Source: Gemmatimonadales bacterium (GTDB taxonomy: Bacteria; Gemmatimonadota; Gemmatimonadetes; Palauibacterales; Palauibacteraceae). Taken from it: 64,000 bases of DNA. Positions 55,964 through 64,000 of the stretch are shown here, one piece after another (the first letter of the stretch is position 1; each line of letters starts with the position of its first letter). Both the position numbers and the translations under genes were made by a program. A model generated the notes under the pieces. The model worked only from the letters and a program-made list of their open reading frames with translations, made no database searches and had not been told where the DNA came from. Location: assembly GCA_030636765.1 (NCBI GenBank), contig DAOVWI010000001.1, positions 1 through 64,000 of the forward strand, in the 5' to 3' direction.

Positions 55964-58684
55964 TTGTCCACGTATCGCGTCTATGAGGTTGCCGAAGAGC
56001 TCGGCGTTGGGTCGGCTCAGCTGATCCAGATCCTTCGGGAGATGGATGTGCCCGTTCGCAGCCACATGTCGGTCGTGAACGAGGGTCAGATCGCGCGGCT
56101 GCATGCGCGACTGGAGAGAGAGCGTCGTACGGGCTCGGCGGCGCCGGCCAGGAGCTCCGGCTCGGCACGTCGGCGCCGACGTCGGGTGAAGCCCGAACCG
56201 CAAGAGATCCAGGCGAGTGAGGGATTGGAAGGGCTCTCGATCCTAGAGGAGAGCCCCTTCGAAGAGATCGTGGCGAAGGGTGGGGGCGAGGACGTCGGAA
56301 TCCTGACCGCGGAGGCCCTGGCCGAGGAGGCCGAAGCGCAGCGGCCTGACGTCGAAGAGCAGGAACAGCTGGTAGCGGCCGACGAGGTGGTGGAGGCAAT
56401 CGACAGGGCCGAGGAGGTGGACGTTTCGGACGAGGCCGCAGCCGACGTCGAGACTCCGGAGGTCGTGGTCAAAGAGGAGACCGCGAGGGCGGTCGAGGAG
56501 GGAGCGGCACCGGAGGAGACTCCCGCGGAGCCCGAGGAAGCTGTGGAGCCCGCCACGACAGCCCCCGGGAGACCGAGGCGAAAGCCGAAGCCGGTGCGCC
56601 GCGGGATGCCCGCTGCCTCTGCAGCGCCCGCTGCCCCCGCGGCTTCCGCCGCGCCGAGCGGTACCGTGCGCATCCAGGCCGAGGGGTACACGATCGACGG
56701 CCGGCGCCAGCCGCGGGCCGAGAAGCGCCGTCAGCGGAACGTCGATCAGGGCGCGGTCCAGGAGAACGTCAGACGGACTCTCGCGGCTCTCGAGGGGAGT
56801 GGTGGTGCAGGTCGCAAGCGAAGGCGGGAGGCGCCGTCGGCCCAGCAAGAGGCGGAGCTGGAGCGCGAGGCCCTCGAGGTCGAGGCCGAAAAGAAGCGTG
56901 TGAGAGTGAACGAGTTCCTGACGGTAGCGGAGCTCGCGGATCTCATCGCCGTCTCCGCGGGGCAGATCATCACCTCCGCGTTCAAGAACCTCGGCCTCAT
57001 GGTCACGATCAACCAGCGCCTGGATTTCGACCAAATCGAGCTGATCTGTGAAGAGTTCGGTTACGAGGCGGCGCGCGAGGAGGCGTACGAGGCGGAGATT
57101 CACGAGCTGACCGACGAGGCGGAGGAGGCCGAAGATCTGAACCCTCGGGCGCCCGTGGTCACCGTCATGGGCCACGTGGATCACGGCAAGACTTCGCTCC
57201 TGGACCACATCCGGCAGACCAACGTCATCGCCGGGGAAGCCGGCGGTATCACGCAGCACATCGGGGCCTACCGAGTGGAGCTCGGCGACGAGCACACGGT
57301 AACGTTCCTGGACACGCCCGGGCACGAAGCGTTCACGGCGATGCGCGCCCGGGGGGCGGAGATCACGGATGTCGTCGTGCTGGTCGTGGCGGCGGATGAC
57401 GCCGTGATGCCGCAGACGGTGGAGGCGATCAGCCACGCCAAGAACGCGGGCGTGCCGATCATCGTGGCGATCAACAAGATCGATCTTCCCGCGGCCGACG
57501 TGTCCAAGGTCCAGCAGGATTTGCTCACTCATGGCGTGGTGCTGGAGGAGTTCGGTGGAGATGTCCTCGCCGCGCCCGTCTCGGCCAAGACGGGCGAGGG
57601 CGTCGACGAGCTGCTCGAGAAGATCCTTCTCCAGGCGGAGCTGCTGGAGCTGAAGGCCAATCCGGAGCGACGGGGGCGTGGCACCGTGGTCGAGGCCCAG
57701 CTGGATCGAGGCATGGGGCCTGTGGCGACGGTTCTCGTGCAGAACGGAACGTTCAGGGTCGGAGACGACTTCATCTGCGGCCTGTTCGGAGGCCGCGTGC
57801 GGGCGATGCTCGACGAGCGAGGCCAGAACGTGGAGTCGGCCGGACCGTCGATCCCGGTTCGGATCCTCGGGCTCGAGGGCGTCCCGCAGGCAGGTGACTC
57901 CATCGTAGGTGTCGAGGCCGAGCGGGTGCGGGAGATTGCCAATCGTCGCCAGCAGCTGGAGCGCGAGAAGGACATACGCCGGCGTCAGAGCGGTGCGCGC
58001 CTCGAGGAGCTGTTCGACACCGTACAGGCCGGACAGGTGTCGCGCCTCAACCTCGTCATCAAGGCGGACACGGATGGCTCGGTTCAGGCGCTCTCCGATG
58101 CTCTGGAGCGACTGAGCACGGACGAGGTCAGAGTGGAGGTGATCCACCGTGGCGTCGGTGCGGTCAACGAGTCCGATGTGCTCCTTGCGTCAACGAGCTC
58201 GGCGGCCATCATCGGGTTCCACGTACGACCCGACGTGAAGGCTCGCGACCTGGCTCAGCGAGAGGGCATCGAGATCCGCAACTACGACGTGATCTACGAG
58301 GTGGTCGAAGACATACGGATGGCGCTCGAAGGCCTCCTGCGGCCGGAAGAGGTCGAGCGGATCGTCGGCACGGCGGAGGTCCGACAACTCTTCCGCATAC
58401 CGAAGGTGGGTACGGTGGCGGGTTGCTACGTCAGCGATGGCGTCATGCAGCGAAACCTCCCCGTGCATCTCGTGCGCGACCAGGTTCGCATCTTCAGTGG
58501 AAAGATCGACAGCCTGAAGCGCTTCAAGGACGACGCACGCGAGGTGCGCGAGGGATACGAGTGCGGCATCAGCATCGAGGGGTACAACGACATCAAGGAG
58601 GGCGACCTGATCGAGTGCTATCGGATCGACGAGGTCGCGCGCACTCTGGCGGAGAGCGCAGCGGCGTCGGAGAGCGCCTCCTGA
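55964..58684 (+). CDS. infB: Translation initiation factor IF-2
   Basis: A 906-residue IF-2. The N-terminus ([20 protein letters not shown]) is the IF2N fold. A long Ala/Glu/Pro-rich linker runs to about 305, and a second IF2N domain follows ([23 protein letters not shown]). The GTPase spans about 400-570: [16 protein letters not shown] (G1), [12 protein letters not shown] (G2), DTPGHEAF (G3), NKID (G4). Domains II to IV follow, ending in [21 protein letters not shown]. It positions fMet-tRNA on the 30S subunit. I chose TTG 55964 because AAGGAG (55953-55958) is five bases upstream; the GTG at 55958 would overlap this site. Confidence 0.95.
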   Translation: MSTYRVYEVAEELGVGSAQLIQILREMDVPVRSHMSVVNEGQIARLHARLERERRTGSAAPARSSGSARRRRRRVKPEPQEIQASEGLEGLSILEESPFEEIVAKGGGEDVGILTAEALAEEAEAQRPDVEEQEQLVAADEVVEAIDRAEEVDVSDEAAADVETPEVVVKEETARAVEEGAAPEETPAEPEEAVEPATTAPGRPRRKPKPVRRGMPAASAAPAAPAASAAPSGTVRIQAEGYTIDGRRQPRAEKRRQRNVDQGAVQENVRRTLAALEGSGGAGRKRRREAPSAQQEAELEREALEVEAEKKRVRVNEFLTVAELADLIAVSAGQIITSAFKNLGLMVTINQRLDFDQIELICEEFGYEAAREEAYEAEIHELTDEAEEAEDLNPRAPVVTVMGHVDHGKTSLLDHIRQTNVIAGEAGGITQHIGAYRVELGDEHTVTFLDTPGHEAFTAMRARGAEITDVVVLVVAADDAVMPQTVEAISHAKNAGVPIIVAINKIDLPAADVSKVQQDLLTHGVVLEEFGGDVLAAPVSAKTGEGVDELLEKILLQAELLELKANPERRGRGTVVEAQLDRGMGPVATVLVQNGTFRVGDDFICGLFGGRVRAMLDERGQNVESAGPSIPVRILGLEGVPQAGDSIVGVEAERVREIANRRQQLEREKDIRRRQSGARLEELFDTVQAGQVSRLNLVIKADTDGSVQALSDALERLSTDEVRVEVIHRGVGAVNESDVLLASTSSAAIIGFHVRPDVKARDLAQREGIEIRNYDVIYEVVEDIRMALEGLLRPEEVERIVGTAEVRQLFRIPKVGTVAGCYVSDGVMQRNLPVHLVRDQVRIFSGKIDSLKRFKDDAREVREGYECGISIEGYNDIKEGDLIECYRIDEVARTLAESAAASESAS

Positions 58685-58691
58685 GGCTGAG

Positions 58692-58979
58692 ATGGCCGTG
58701 GTCGTGGGCGTCGGCCGCTGGGTCCTTCACCTGCCTGGTTGCACATCACTGAAGGCGAAGCGTCGGATCGTGCGGAGCCTGCGCGACCGACTCCGTGCGC
58801 GATACCGGGTCTCCGCCGCGGAAACGGACTTCCAGGACAAGTGGCAGAAGGCCGAGATCTGCGTGGCTGTCGTGACATCGAAACGTTCCACGGCCGAGTC
58901 GTTGCTGGCTCGCCTCGATGAGCACGTGGGTTCCGATCCCCGGGCCCTCGTGATCGAGCGGGAGACTGTCCTCTACTGA
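58692..58979 (+). CDS. DUF503 family protein (YlxP-like)
   Basis: A 95-residue protein with VGVGRWVLHLPGCTSLKAKRRIVRSL, the DUF503 signature in its first third, and AAETDFQDKWQKAEICVAVVTS in the middle. The family has a ferredoxin-like fold and sits between infB and rbfA in many genomes; a role in ribosome assembly is supposed but not shown. The ATG lies 8 bases after infB. Confidence 0.88.
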   Translation: MAVVVGVGRWVLHLPGCTSLKAKRRIVRSLRDRLRARYRVSAAETDFQDKWQKAEICVAVVTSKRSTAESLLARLDEHVGSDPRALVIERETVLY

Positions 58980-59006
58980 ATCAAGCCTCTTTCCGGGCCA
59001 CCCATT

Positions 59007-59360
59007 ATGACGCCGAGAAGAATCGAGCGGGTCAACCACGTCCTTCGGGAAGAGCTGGCCCGCCTCATCGCGCGATCGGTGAAGGATCCCCGCGTCGCTC
59101 CGGTCACGATCATGGAGGTGAGGACGAGCCGCGACCTGAAGGTCGCCAAGGTGTTCGTCCGGGCGGGCAGCGACGAGGAGACCTTGGCAGACGCACTCAG
59201 GGGCCTGGAGAGCGCCGAGGGCTACCTTCGGCGCGAGCTCGGGCGGCGGCTGCGGTTGCGCCGTATCCCCGAGTTCCGCTTCGAGGCCGATCGCACGATG
59301 GAGCAGGCCATGCGGATCGAGTCGCTTCTTCGGGAAGTGCGCTCGGAGGGGGGCGACTAA
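59007..59360 (+). CDS. rbfA: Ribosome-binding factor A
   Basis: A 117-residue KH-like protein needed for 16S 5'-end maturation and cold adaptation. RRIERVNHVLREELARLIARSVKDPR, VTIMEVRTSRDLKVAKVFV and LGRRLRLRRIPEFRFEADRTMEQAMRIESLL (in parts) are all conserved RbfA blocks. It precedes truB by 8 bases. Confidence 0.94.
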   Translation: MTPRRIERVNHVLREELARLIARSVKDPRVAPVTIMEVRTSRDLKVAKVFVRAGSDEETLADALRGLESAEGYLRRELGRRLRLRRIPEFRFEADRTMEQAMRIESLLREVRSEGGD

Positions 59361-59368
59361 GGGTCGGC

Positions 59369-59416
59369 ATGAGCCCGAGTCACCGGCCCACCATGAGCCC
59401 GAGTCATCGGCCCACC
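59369..59416 (+). repeat. Two 24-base tandem repeats at the truB start
   Basis: Units 59369-59392 and 59393-59416 differ at one base (CAC versus CAT) and each encode MSPSHRPT. They keep frame with truB and each carries an ATG. Confidence 0.9.
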
Positions 59417-60352
59417 ATGAGCGGCATTCTCCTTGTCGACAAGACGGAGGGTCCCACCTCCCACGACGTGGTCCAGCAGGCGCGTCGCGTTCTGGGCATC
59501 CGCCGGATCGGCCATACCGGCACGCTCGATCCGTTCGCCAGCGGTCTCCTGATCCTGTGCGTTGGTAGGGCCACCCGCCTGGCGGAGTACTTCCACATCC
59601 CGGCCAAGCGGTACGAGGCGCACCTACGTCTGGGCATGGAGACGTCGACGCACGACCGCAGCGGCGAAATCGTGGCCGAGTCGGAGGAGTGGCGAAACGT
59701 CAGCAGGGAGCGGCTCGAAGAGTCCCTGGGCAAGATGGTGGGCGCCATCGCGCAGCGGCCTCCAGCCGTTTCGGCGAAGAGGGTAGAGGGTCGGCGGGCC
59801 CACGCTCTCGTCCGCTCGGGAAGTTTCGTCGCGCTTCCGGACGTGCAGGTCACCGTGCACGAGCTTCGAGTGCTGGAGTTTCGTCCGCCGATGCTTCGCC
59901 TCGCCGCGCATGTCTCGACGGGCACGTTCGTCCGGGCGATCGCTCGCGACCTGGGGCGGGATCTCGGGTGCGGCGCCCACCTTACGGCGCTCCGGCGAGT
60001 GGCGATCGGTCATCTCCGAGCGAGTGATGGCCTCCCCGACCGCATGCTCATTCAGGGCGTGGCACGTGAGGAGGTTCTGGGTTCGGCCGCCTGGCGAGAG
60101 CCCGGCGTGGAGATGACCTGGCTGCCGTCCCGCGAGTTGACCAAGGAAGAGCTCGGCCTCGCTCGTAGCGGGCGGCCGCTGATGATGTCCGGGTCGGCGG
60201 ATCGCCGCGGAGAGACCGGCGAGGGCGGAGAGACGGGTGAGGAGGGTCCGGGAGTGGATCGTCCGGTACGATTGTTACATGACGGGCGCCTCGTGGCCAT
60301 CGCCGAGCCGAACGGCCGAGTTCTACGGCCGCGCAAGGTGCTCGTTGACTGA
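59369..60352 (+). CDS. truB: tRNA pseudouridine(55) synthase TruB
   Basis: A 327-residue enzyme that makes pseudouridine 55 in the T loop of tRNAs. SGILLVDKTEGPTSHDVV is the usual N-terminus. The catalytic Asp54 is in HTGTLDPFASGLL, followed by KRYEAHLRLGMETSTHD and RPPAVSAKRVEGRRAH. The C-terminus is a PUA-like domain with a glycine/glutamate-rich insert (GETGEGGETGEEG). Three in-frame ATGs (59369, 59393, 59417) begin three copies of MS; canonical TruB starts at 59417, but the only Shine-Dalgarno-like GGG precedes 59369. Confidence 0.94.
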   Translation: MSPSHRPTMSPSHRPTMSGILLVDKTEGPTSHDVVQQARRVLGIRRIGHTGTLDPFASGLLILCVGRATRLAEYFHIPAKRYEAHLRLGMETSTHDRSGEIVAESEEWRNVSRERLEESLGKMVGAIAQRPPAVSAKRVEGRRAHALVRSGSFVALPDVQVTVHELRVLEFRPPMLRLAAHVSTGTFVRAIARDLGRDLGCGAHLTALRRVAIGHLRASDGLPDRMLIQGVAREEVLGSAAWREPGVEMTWLPSRELTKEELGLARSGRPLMMSGSADRRGETGEGGETGEEGPGVDRPVRLLHDGRLVAIAEPNGRVLRPRKVLVD

Positions 60353-61355
60353 GTCCGAGCCCGAGGGAGGCCGACCGCGCCCTACCGGGCCTCGATCGGG
60401 CGGCCTGCCTCCGGACGTTCCGGGGACCGTGGTCACGGTGGGCGCGTTCGACGGGGGGCACCGGGGCCACTGGGCCGTGCTCGATGAGATCGGCGCGCGC
60501 GCGCGCCGCCGCCGCCTGACGAGCGTCCTGGTGACCTTCGACCGTCATCCGCTCACCGTCCTGCGGCCGGAGGCCGCACCTCCCGTGCTTACGTCGCCGG
60601 ACGAGAAGAAGGAGATTCTGGCCCTCTCCTCCGTGGACTACGTGGCGTTCCTGTCCTTCACGCGCGCTCTTTCCCTCTATCAACCGGAGGAGTTCGTGCG
60701 CCTCGTTCTCGTCCCACGCTTCCGGGTCAAGGAGTTGGTCATCGGTTACGACCACGGCTTCGGCCGCGATCGGACCGGGGATCATCAGACGCTGCGGAGG
60801 CTCGGAAAGGAGCTCGACTTCGAGGTCGACGTGGTCTCGCCGGTGACGTCAAACGGCGAATCGATCTCTTCGACGAAGATTCGTGGATTGGTGCGAAGGG
60901 GGGAGGTGGAGCGTGCGGCCCGGGCCCTTGGACGGCCGTACTCGCTTCGTGGAGTCGTCGTACACGGCCTCGGCCGCGGCCGGCAGCTCGGCTTCCCCAC
61001 GGCCAACCTGCAGGTGCCGGAGGGCGGGAAACTGATCCCTGGCTCGGGGATCTACGCCGTGCGGGCCGGCCTTGGCTCCCTGATCCGCGACGGACTCCTC
61101 CACCTGGGTCCGCGGCCGACTTTCGCCGGATCCCCGCCCTCGATCGAGCTCTATCTGCTGGATTTTGACGAGGAGATCTACGGAGAGAGCGTGCGGGTGG
61201 ACTTTCTTTCTAGGCTTCGGGGAATCCGGCCGTTCTCGTCCGCCGAGGAGCTGATTGCCCAGATGAGGCGAGATCGGGAGCGAGCCATCCGCTTCTTCGC
61301 GGCGCAGGCAGGTCAGGTGGGCGGGAAGGACTCGGCGGCCGCCGTGTTTACATGA
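60345..61355 (+). CDS. ribF: Bifunctional riboflavin kinase / FAD synthetase
   Basis: A 336-residue enzyme that converts riboflavin to FMN and FMN to FAD. The N-terminal adenylyltransferase has VVTVGAFDGGHRGHWAVL, VTFDRHPLTVLRPEAAPP, VIGYDHGFGRDRTGD and SSTKIRGLVRRGEV. The C-terminal kinase has RGVVVHGLGRGRQLGFPTANL and SIELYLLDFDEEIYGESVRVDF in parts. FAD is the cofactor of the acyl-CoA dehydrogenase seen above. The TTG at 60345 with AAGG upstream overlaps the truB stop; the first ~28 residues are variable. Confidence 0.93.
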   Translation: MTESEPEGGRPRPTGPRSGGLPPDVPGTVVTVGAFDGGHRGHWAVLDEIGARARRRRLTSVLVTFDRHPLTVLRPEAAPPVLTSPDEKKEILALSSVDYVAFLSFTRALSLYQPEEFVRLVLVPRFRVKELVIGYDHGFGRDRTGDHQTLRRLGKELDFEVDVVSPVTSNGESISSTKIRGLVRRGEVERAARALGRPYSLRGVVVHGLGRGRQLGFPTANLQVPEGGKLIPGSGIYAVRAGLGSLIRDGLLHLGPRPTFAGSPPSIELYLLDFDEEIYGESVRVDFLSRLRGIRPFSSAEELIAQMRRDRERAIRFFAAQAGQVGGKDSAAAVFT

Positions 61356-61375
61356 GCGCCCGATATCGGTAAACT
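61347..61375 (+). promoter_or_regulatory. Promoter of rpsO-pnp
   Basis: TTTACA (61347-61352) and TAAACT (61370-61375) are exactly 17 bases apart, matching five and four of six consensus positions. The -35 overlaps the ribF end. Transcription would start near 61382, leaving a ~48-base leader before rpsO. Confidence 0.55.
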
Positions 61376-61429
61376 CTTAGGCTTTGTTTCTTCGAGACAC
61401 GAGATGAGAACAAGAGGACGAAAGCGAAC

Positions 61430-61699
61430 ATGACGGCTCGCAAAACCGACACGGGGAGCATCGTAGAGAGATTCGGCGGTCACGAGAACGACTGCGGATC
61501 GACTTCTGTTCAGATCGCGCTGGTGACGGCACGCATTGAGGAGCTTACCGGACACTTCCAGCAGCATCCAAAGGACCATCACAGCCGACGCGGGCTCCTG
61601 AAGCTGGTGGGCCGGCGGAGGCGCCTGTTGAATTACCTCAGGCGGACGGACCTTGACAGGTACCGCAGCCTGATCCAGGAGCTCGGGCTTCGCCACTAG
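61430..61699 (+). CDS. rpsO: 30S ribosomal protein S15
   Basis: An 89-residue S15, the standard length. [44 protein letters not shown] (in parts) is the family core that binds the 16S central-domain three-way junction. The ATG at 61430 follows AAGAGGACGAAAG. It is followed 20 bases later by pnp, the conserved rpsO-pnp pair; in E. coli both S15 and PNPase autoregulate here, but no equivalent pseudoknot is evident by eye. Confidence 0.97.
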   Translation: MTARKTDTGSIVERFGGHENDCGSTSVQIALVTARIEELTGHFQQHPKDHHSRRGLLKLVGRRRRLLNYLRRTDLDRYRSLIQELGLRH

Positions 61700-61719
61700 A
61701 CAAAGAAAAGAGAGAACCA

Positions 61720-63810
61720 GTGCACAGAATCGAAAAGGAATTCGCCGGCCGCACGCTCGTCATGGAGACGGGCCGGATGGCAAGGCAAGCAGACGGCGCC
61801 GTCTTCATTCAGTTCGGGGATACGGCGGTACTCGTGACGGCGGTGGCGCAGCGAAAGCGCTCCCACCTTCCTTTCTTCCCGCTCACCATCGAGTACCGGG
61901 AGAAGACCTACGCCGCCGGCAAGTTCCCGGGCAGCTTCATCAAGCGCGAGGGACGCCCGGGCGACAAGGCCACGGTTTCGGCTCGCCAGATTGATCGTCC
62001 GCTCCGCCCACTCTTCCCGGAGGACTACCGCAACGAGACGCAGGTTGCGTGCTTCGTGATCTCGGCGGATCAGGAGAACGACGCCGACGTGTGGGGCATG
62101 CTCGGCGCGTCCACGGCGATCATGCTCTCGTCCATCCCGTGGGAGGGACCGATCGCCGGAGTCCGGATCGGCCGGGTTGAAGACGAGTGGATCATCAACC
62201 CCACCTTCGAGGAGCTCGAGTTCTCCGACATGGACATCGTCGTGGCCGGCACCGAGGAATCGATCGTGATGGTCGAGGGTGCCGCGCTCGAGATCTCCGA
62301 GGAGGAGTTCGTCGAAGGGTTGAACCTGGCCCACGACGCCGTGCGCCAGCTGATCGGTTTCCAGCGTGAGCTCGTCGAGATGGCCGGGGGTCCCTTCGAG
62401 AAGTTCGAGTACGACGTGATCGAGCTGCCGGAGGGCCTGGAGCCGGCAGTCGAGAGTCTTGCGGCGTCCCGGATCGAAGAGGCTCTCCGGATCGCCGACA
62501 AGGCCGAACGGGAGACGATGCTCCGGGGCCTACGTGTTGAGATCAAGGAGGCGCTCGAAGAGGAGTACGGCGAGGAGGTGTCGCACGTGGGCGGCGTGCT
62601 GCGAGAGATCGAGAAGAAGGCGATGCGCCGTCAGATCCTCGATGAGGACGTCAGGGTAGACGGTCGTGGCCTCGACGAGATCCGGGAGATCAGCTGCGAG
62701 ACCAGCATACTGCCGCGGACGCACGGCTCGGCGCTCTTCACACGCGGCCAGACGCAGGCGCTGTGTGTCACGACGCTCGGCACGATCGCCGATGAGCAGC
62801 GGATGGACTCGATCGACATCCGCGACGAGACGTCCAAGTCGTTCATGCTTCACTACAACTTCCCGCCTTTCTCGGTTGGGGAGGTACGGATGTTCCGCGG
62901 GCCTGGCCGGCGTGAGATCGGCCACGGGATGTTGGCCGAACGGGCGCTCCAGTCCCTGCTCCCACCGTACGATGAGTTCCCCTACACGCTCCGAGTCGTC
63001 TCGGACATTCTCGAGTCGAACGGATCGAGCTCGATGGCCTCGGTCTGCGGCGGATCCCTGTCGCTGATGGATGCGGGAGTCCCGATGCGTGCCGCGTGCG
63101 CGGGCATCGCGATGGGCCTCATCAAAGAGGGGGAGCAGGTCGCCGTTCTCACCGACATCCTCGGGGTCGAGGATGCTCTCGGAGACATGGACTTCAAGGT
63201 GGCGGGCACGGAGCGCGGGATCACGTCGATACAGATGGACATCAAGGCGAAGGGGCTTAGCGTCGAGACGATGCGGGAGGCGTTGGAGAGGGGCCGAAAG
63301 GCGCGTCTGAGCATCCTGGAGAGCATGAGCAAGGCGCTTGCCGCTCCGCGGGAACAGATGTCGGAGTACGCGCCGCGCATCATTACCGTCCAGATCAATC
63401 CCGAGAAGATCGGCGAGATCATCGGCCCCAAGGGCAAGACGATCCGTGGCATCGAGGAGAGAACCGGGGCGAAGCTCAACATCGAGGACACCGGAATCGT
63501 CACGATCTCCGCGCTCTCCGGCGAGGCCAGCCAAGCGGCCCGCGAGATGGTGGAGGCGATCGTCGAAGAGCCGGAGGTGGGTCGCATATACGAGGGCGTC
63601 GTGAAGAACACGACCACGTTCGGTGCCTTTGTCGAGATCATCCCGGGCGTCGAGGGTCTGTGCCATATCTCGGAGCTGGAGGAGGGTCGAACCGAGAACA
63701 CCGAGGACGTCGTCAAGCCGGGCGATGTGGTCCAGGTGAAGCTCCTCTCGGTCGACGACCGCGGGCGGCTCAAGCTCTCGCGGCGAGCCGCGATGAACAG
63801 CGACAACTAG
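61720..63810 (+). CDS. pnp: Polyribonucleotide nucleotidyltransferase (PNPase)
   Basis: A 696-residue 3'-5' phosphorolytic exoribonuclease. Two RNase PH domains are linked by a helical region: the first has GRMARQADGAVFIQFGDTAVLVTAV and FIKREGRPGDKATVSARQIDRPLRPLF, the second has TRGQTQALCVTTLG, GRREIGHGMLAERAL and the catalytic-side DALGDMDFKVAGT. The C-terminus has a KH domain (IGEIIGPKGKTIRGIEE) and an S1 domain (YEGVVKNTTTFGAFVEI). Start GTG 61720 follows AGAGAGAA. All domains are present and of standard length. Confidence 0.97.
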   Translation: MHRIEKEFAGRTLVMETGRMARQADGAVFIQFGDTAVLVTAVAQRKRSHLPFFPLTIEYREKTYAAGKFPGSFIKREGRPGDKATVSARQIDRPLRPLFPEDYRNETQVACFVISADQENDADVWGMLGASTAIMLSSIPWEGPIAGVRIGRVEDEWIINPTFEELEFSDMDIVVAGTEESIVMVEGAALEISEEEFVEGLNLAHDAVRQLIGFQRELVEMAGGPFEKFEYDVIELPEGLEPAVESLAASRIEEALRIADKAERETMLRGLRVEIKEALEEEYGEEVSHVGGVLREIEKKAMRRQILDEDVRVDGRGLDEIREISCETSILPRTHGSALFTRGQTQALCVTTLGTIADEQRMDSIDIRDETSKSFMLHYNFPPFSVGEVRMFRGPGRREIGHGMLAERALQSLLPPYDEFPYTLRVVSDILESNGSSSMASVCGGSLSLMDAGVPMRAACAGIAMGLIKEGEQVAVLTDILGVEDALGDMDFKVAGTERGITSIQMDIKAKGLSVETMREALERGRKARLSILESMSKALAAPREQMSEYAPRIITVQINPEKIGEIIGPKGKTIRGIEERTGAKLNIEDTGIVTISALSGEASQAAREMVEAIVEEPEVGRIYEGVVKNTTTFGAFVEIIPGVEGLCHISELEEGRTENTEDVVKPGDVVQVKLLSVDDRGRLKLSRRAAMNSDN

Positions 63811-63814
63811 TCGC

Positions 63815-64000
63815 CTGGCCGGGCGAAGCGCGACACGGGAGACCGTCGAGCTGGGATACCGGCTCGACGATGACGTCTGGTCGTGGAAGCGGGCCGACGG
63901 TCTGCGTGTGGCGTGGGAGCGGATCGAGACGGTCCGCTCCGTGGCCCTCGGCATCTGGGTCGAGCACGGAGGAGCCCACGACGCCGATGATCGAAAAGGG
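63815..64000 (+). CDS. M16 family peptidase (partial, N-terminus only; start uncertain)
   Basis: After pnp, one frame runs open to the window end and reads GYRLDDDVWSWKRADGLRVA and then VRSVALGIWVEHGGAHDADD. The second block closely matches the start of M16 zinc peptidases (mitochondrial processing peptidase-like), which commonly follow pnp. The HxxEH motif would lie just beyond the window. No ATG, GTG or TTG occurs in this frame between the TGA at 63794 and GTG 63908, which already lies inside the conserved region. I place the start at a CTG (63815) provisionally; a sequence error or unusual start is possible. Confidence 0.6.
   Translation, partial: MAGRSATRETVELGYRLDDDVWSWKRADGLRVAWERIETVRSVALGIWVEHGGAHDADDRKG

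Noticed and set aside
60353..60430. FMN riboswitch associated with ribF
   Set aside because: ribF is inside an operon and overlaps truB; there is no room for an aptamer.

Overview
The window is one stretch of a GC-rich bacterial chromosome, packed almost entirely with housekeeping genes. Many genes start with GTG or TTG and overlap the previous stop codon by 4 to 8 bases. Gene content suggests a diderm bacterium, most likely Gemmatimonadota or a close relative. The clues are a transaldolase-phosphoglucose isomerase fusion, GatCAB, a Minf_1886-type protein, a Bacteroidetes-type GlmU, an 'AHQxGTPLSSL' histidine kinase and a lipobox lipoprotein. This placement is inference; there is no rRNA in the window. 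I found no prophage, CRISPR array, transposase or integron.

Layout. (a) 1-5014, minus strand: a non-oxidative pentose phosphate operon (unknown gene, tkt, rpiB, tal-pgi; the last runs off the window). (b) 5133-18809, plus: rsmE, a HIT protein, mutS2, dnaG, a zinc-ribbon coiled-coil protein, recJ, rsmD, coaD, pta and rsmA, then rex behind an exact Rex operator, a DnaQ-like exonuclease and an MBL hydrolase. (c) 18787-27567: an acyl-CoA and amino-acid module (thiolase, bioY, CPBP protease, hydroxybutyryl-CoA dehydrogenase, acyl-CoA dehydrogenase with an in-frame TGA, leucine-type dehydrogenase, glyA) followed by small conserved genes. (d) 27628-38575: nnr, thiL, plsC, a prohibitin-like protein on the minus strand, eno, an FtsB-like gene, a tRNA-Met, thiI-rhodanese, uppS, cdsA and rseP. 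(e) 38570-41662, minus: MBL hydrolase, GlmU-like enzyme, manC. (f) 41864-53301: lipoprotein, serS, orphan histidine kinase, pcrA/uvrD helicase, gatCAB, a DUF948 protein (minus), murA and pgeF. (g) 53302-64000: a structured leader with an intrinsic terminator, then the transcription and translation operon rimP, nusA, ylxQ-like, infB, DUF503, rbfA, truB, ribF, rpsO, pnp and the start of an M16 peptidase.

The most unusual element is a short inverted-repeat sequence that looks mobile. Copy 1 (8771-8958) has perfect 30-base terminal inverted repeats. Copy 2 (37011-37342) shares an 87-base core with copy 1 and is flanked by a 4-base direct repeat. Copy 3 (49068-49138) is a left-end fragment that supplies the stop codon of gatA. 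The element sits only at gene ends, encodes nothing, and its ends read as a GC-rich stem followed by a T-run on both strands, so it may also act as a mobile bidirectional terminator.

Other points worth checking are MurA with Asp in place of the catalytic Cys (predicted fosfomycin insensitivity), the nonsense codon in the acyl-CoA dehydrogenase, a promoter and terminator pair that would make a roughly 70-nt RNA just before tRNA-Met, the lack of dxr between cdsA and rseP, and a 24-base duplication of the truB start region.
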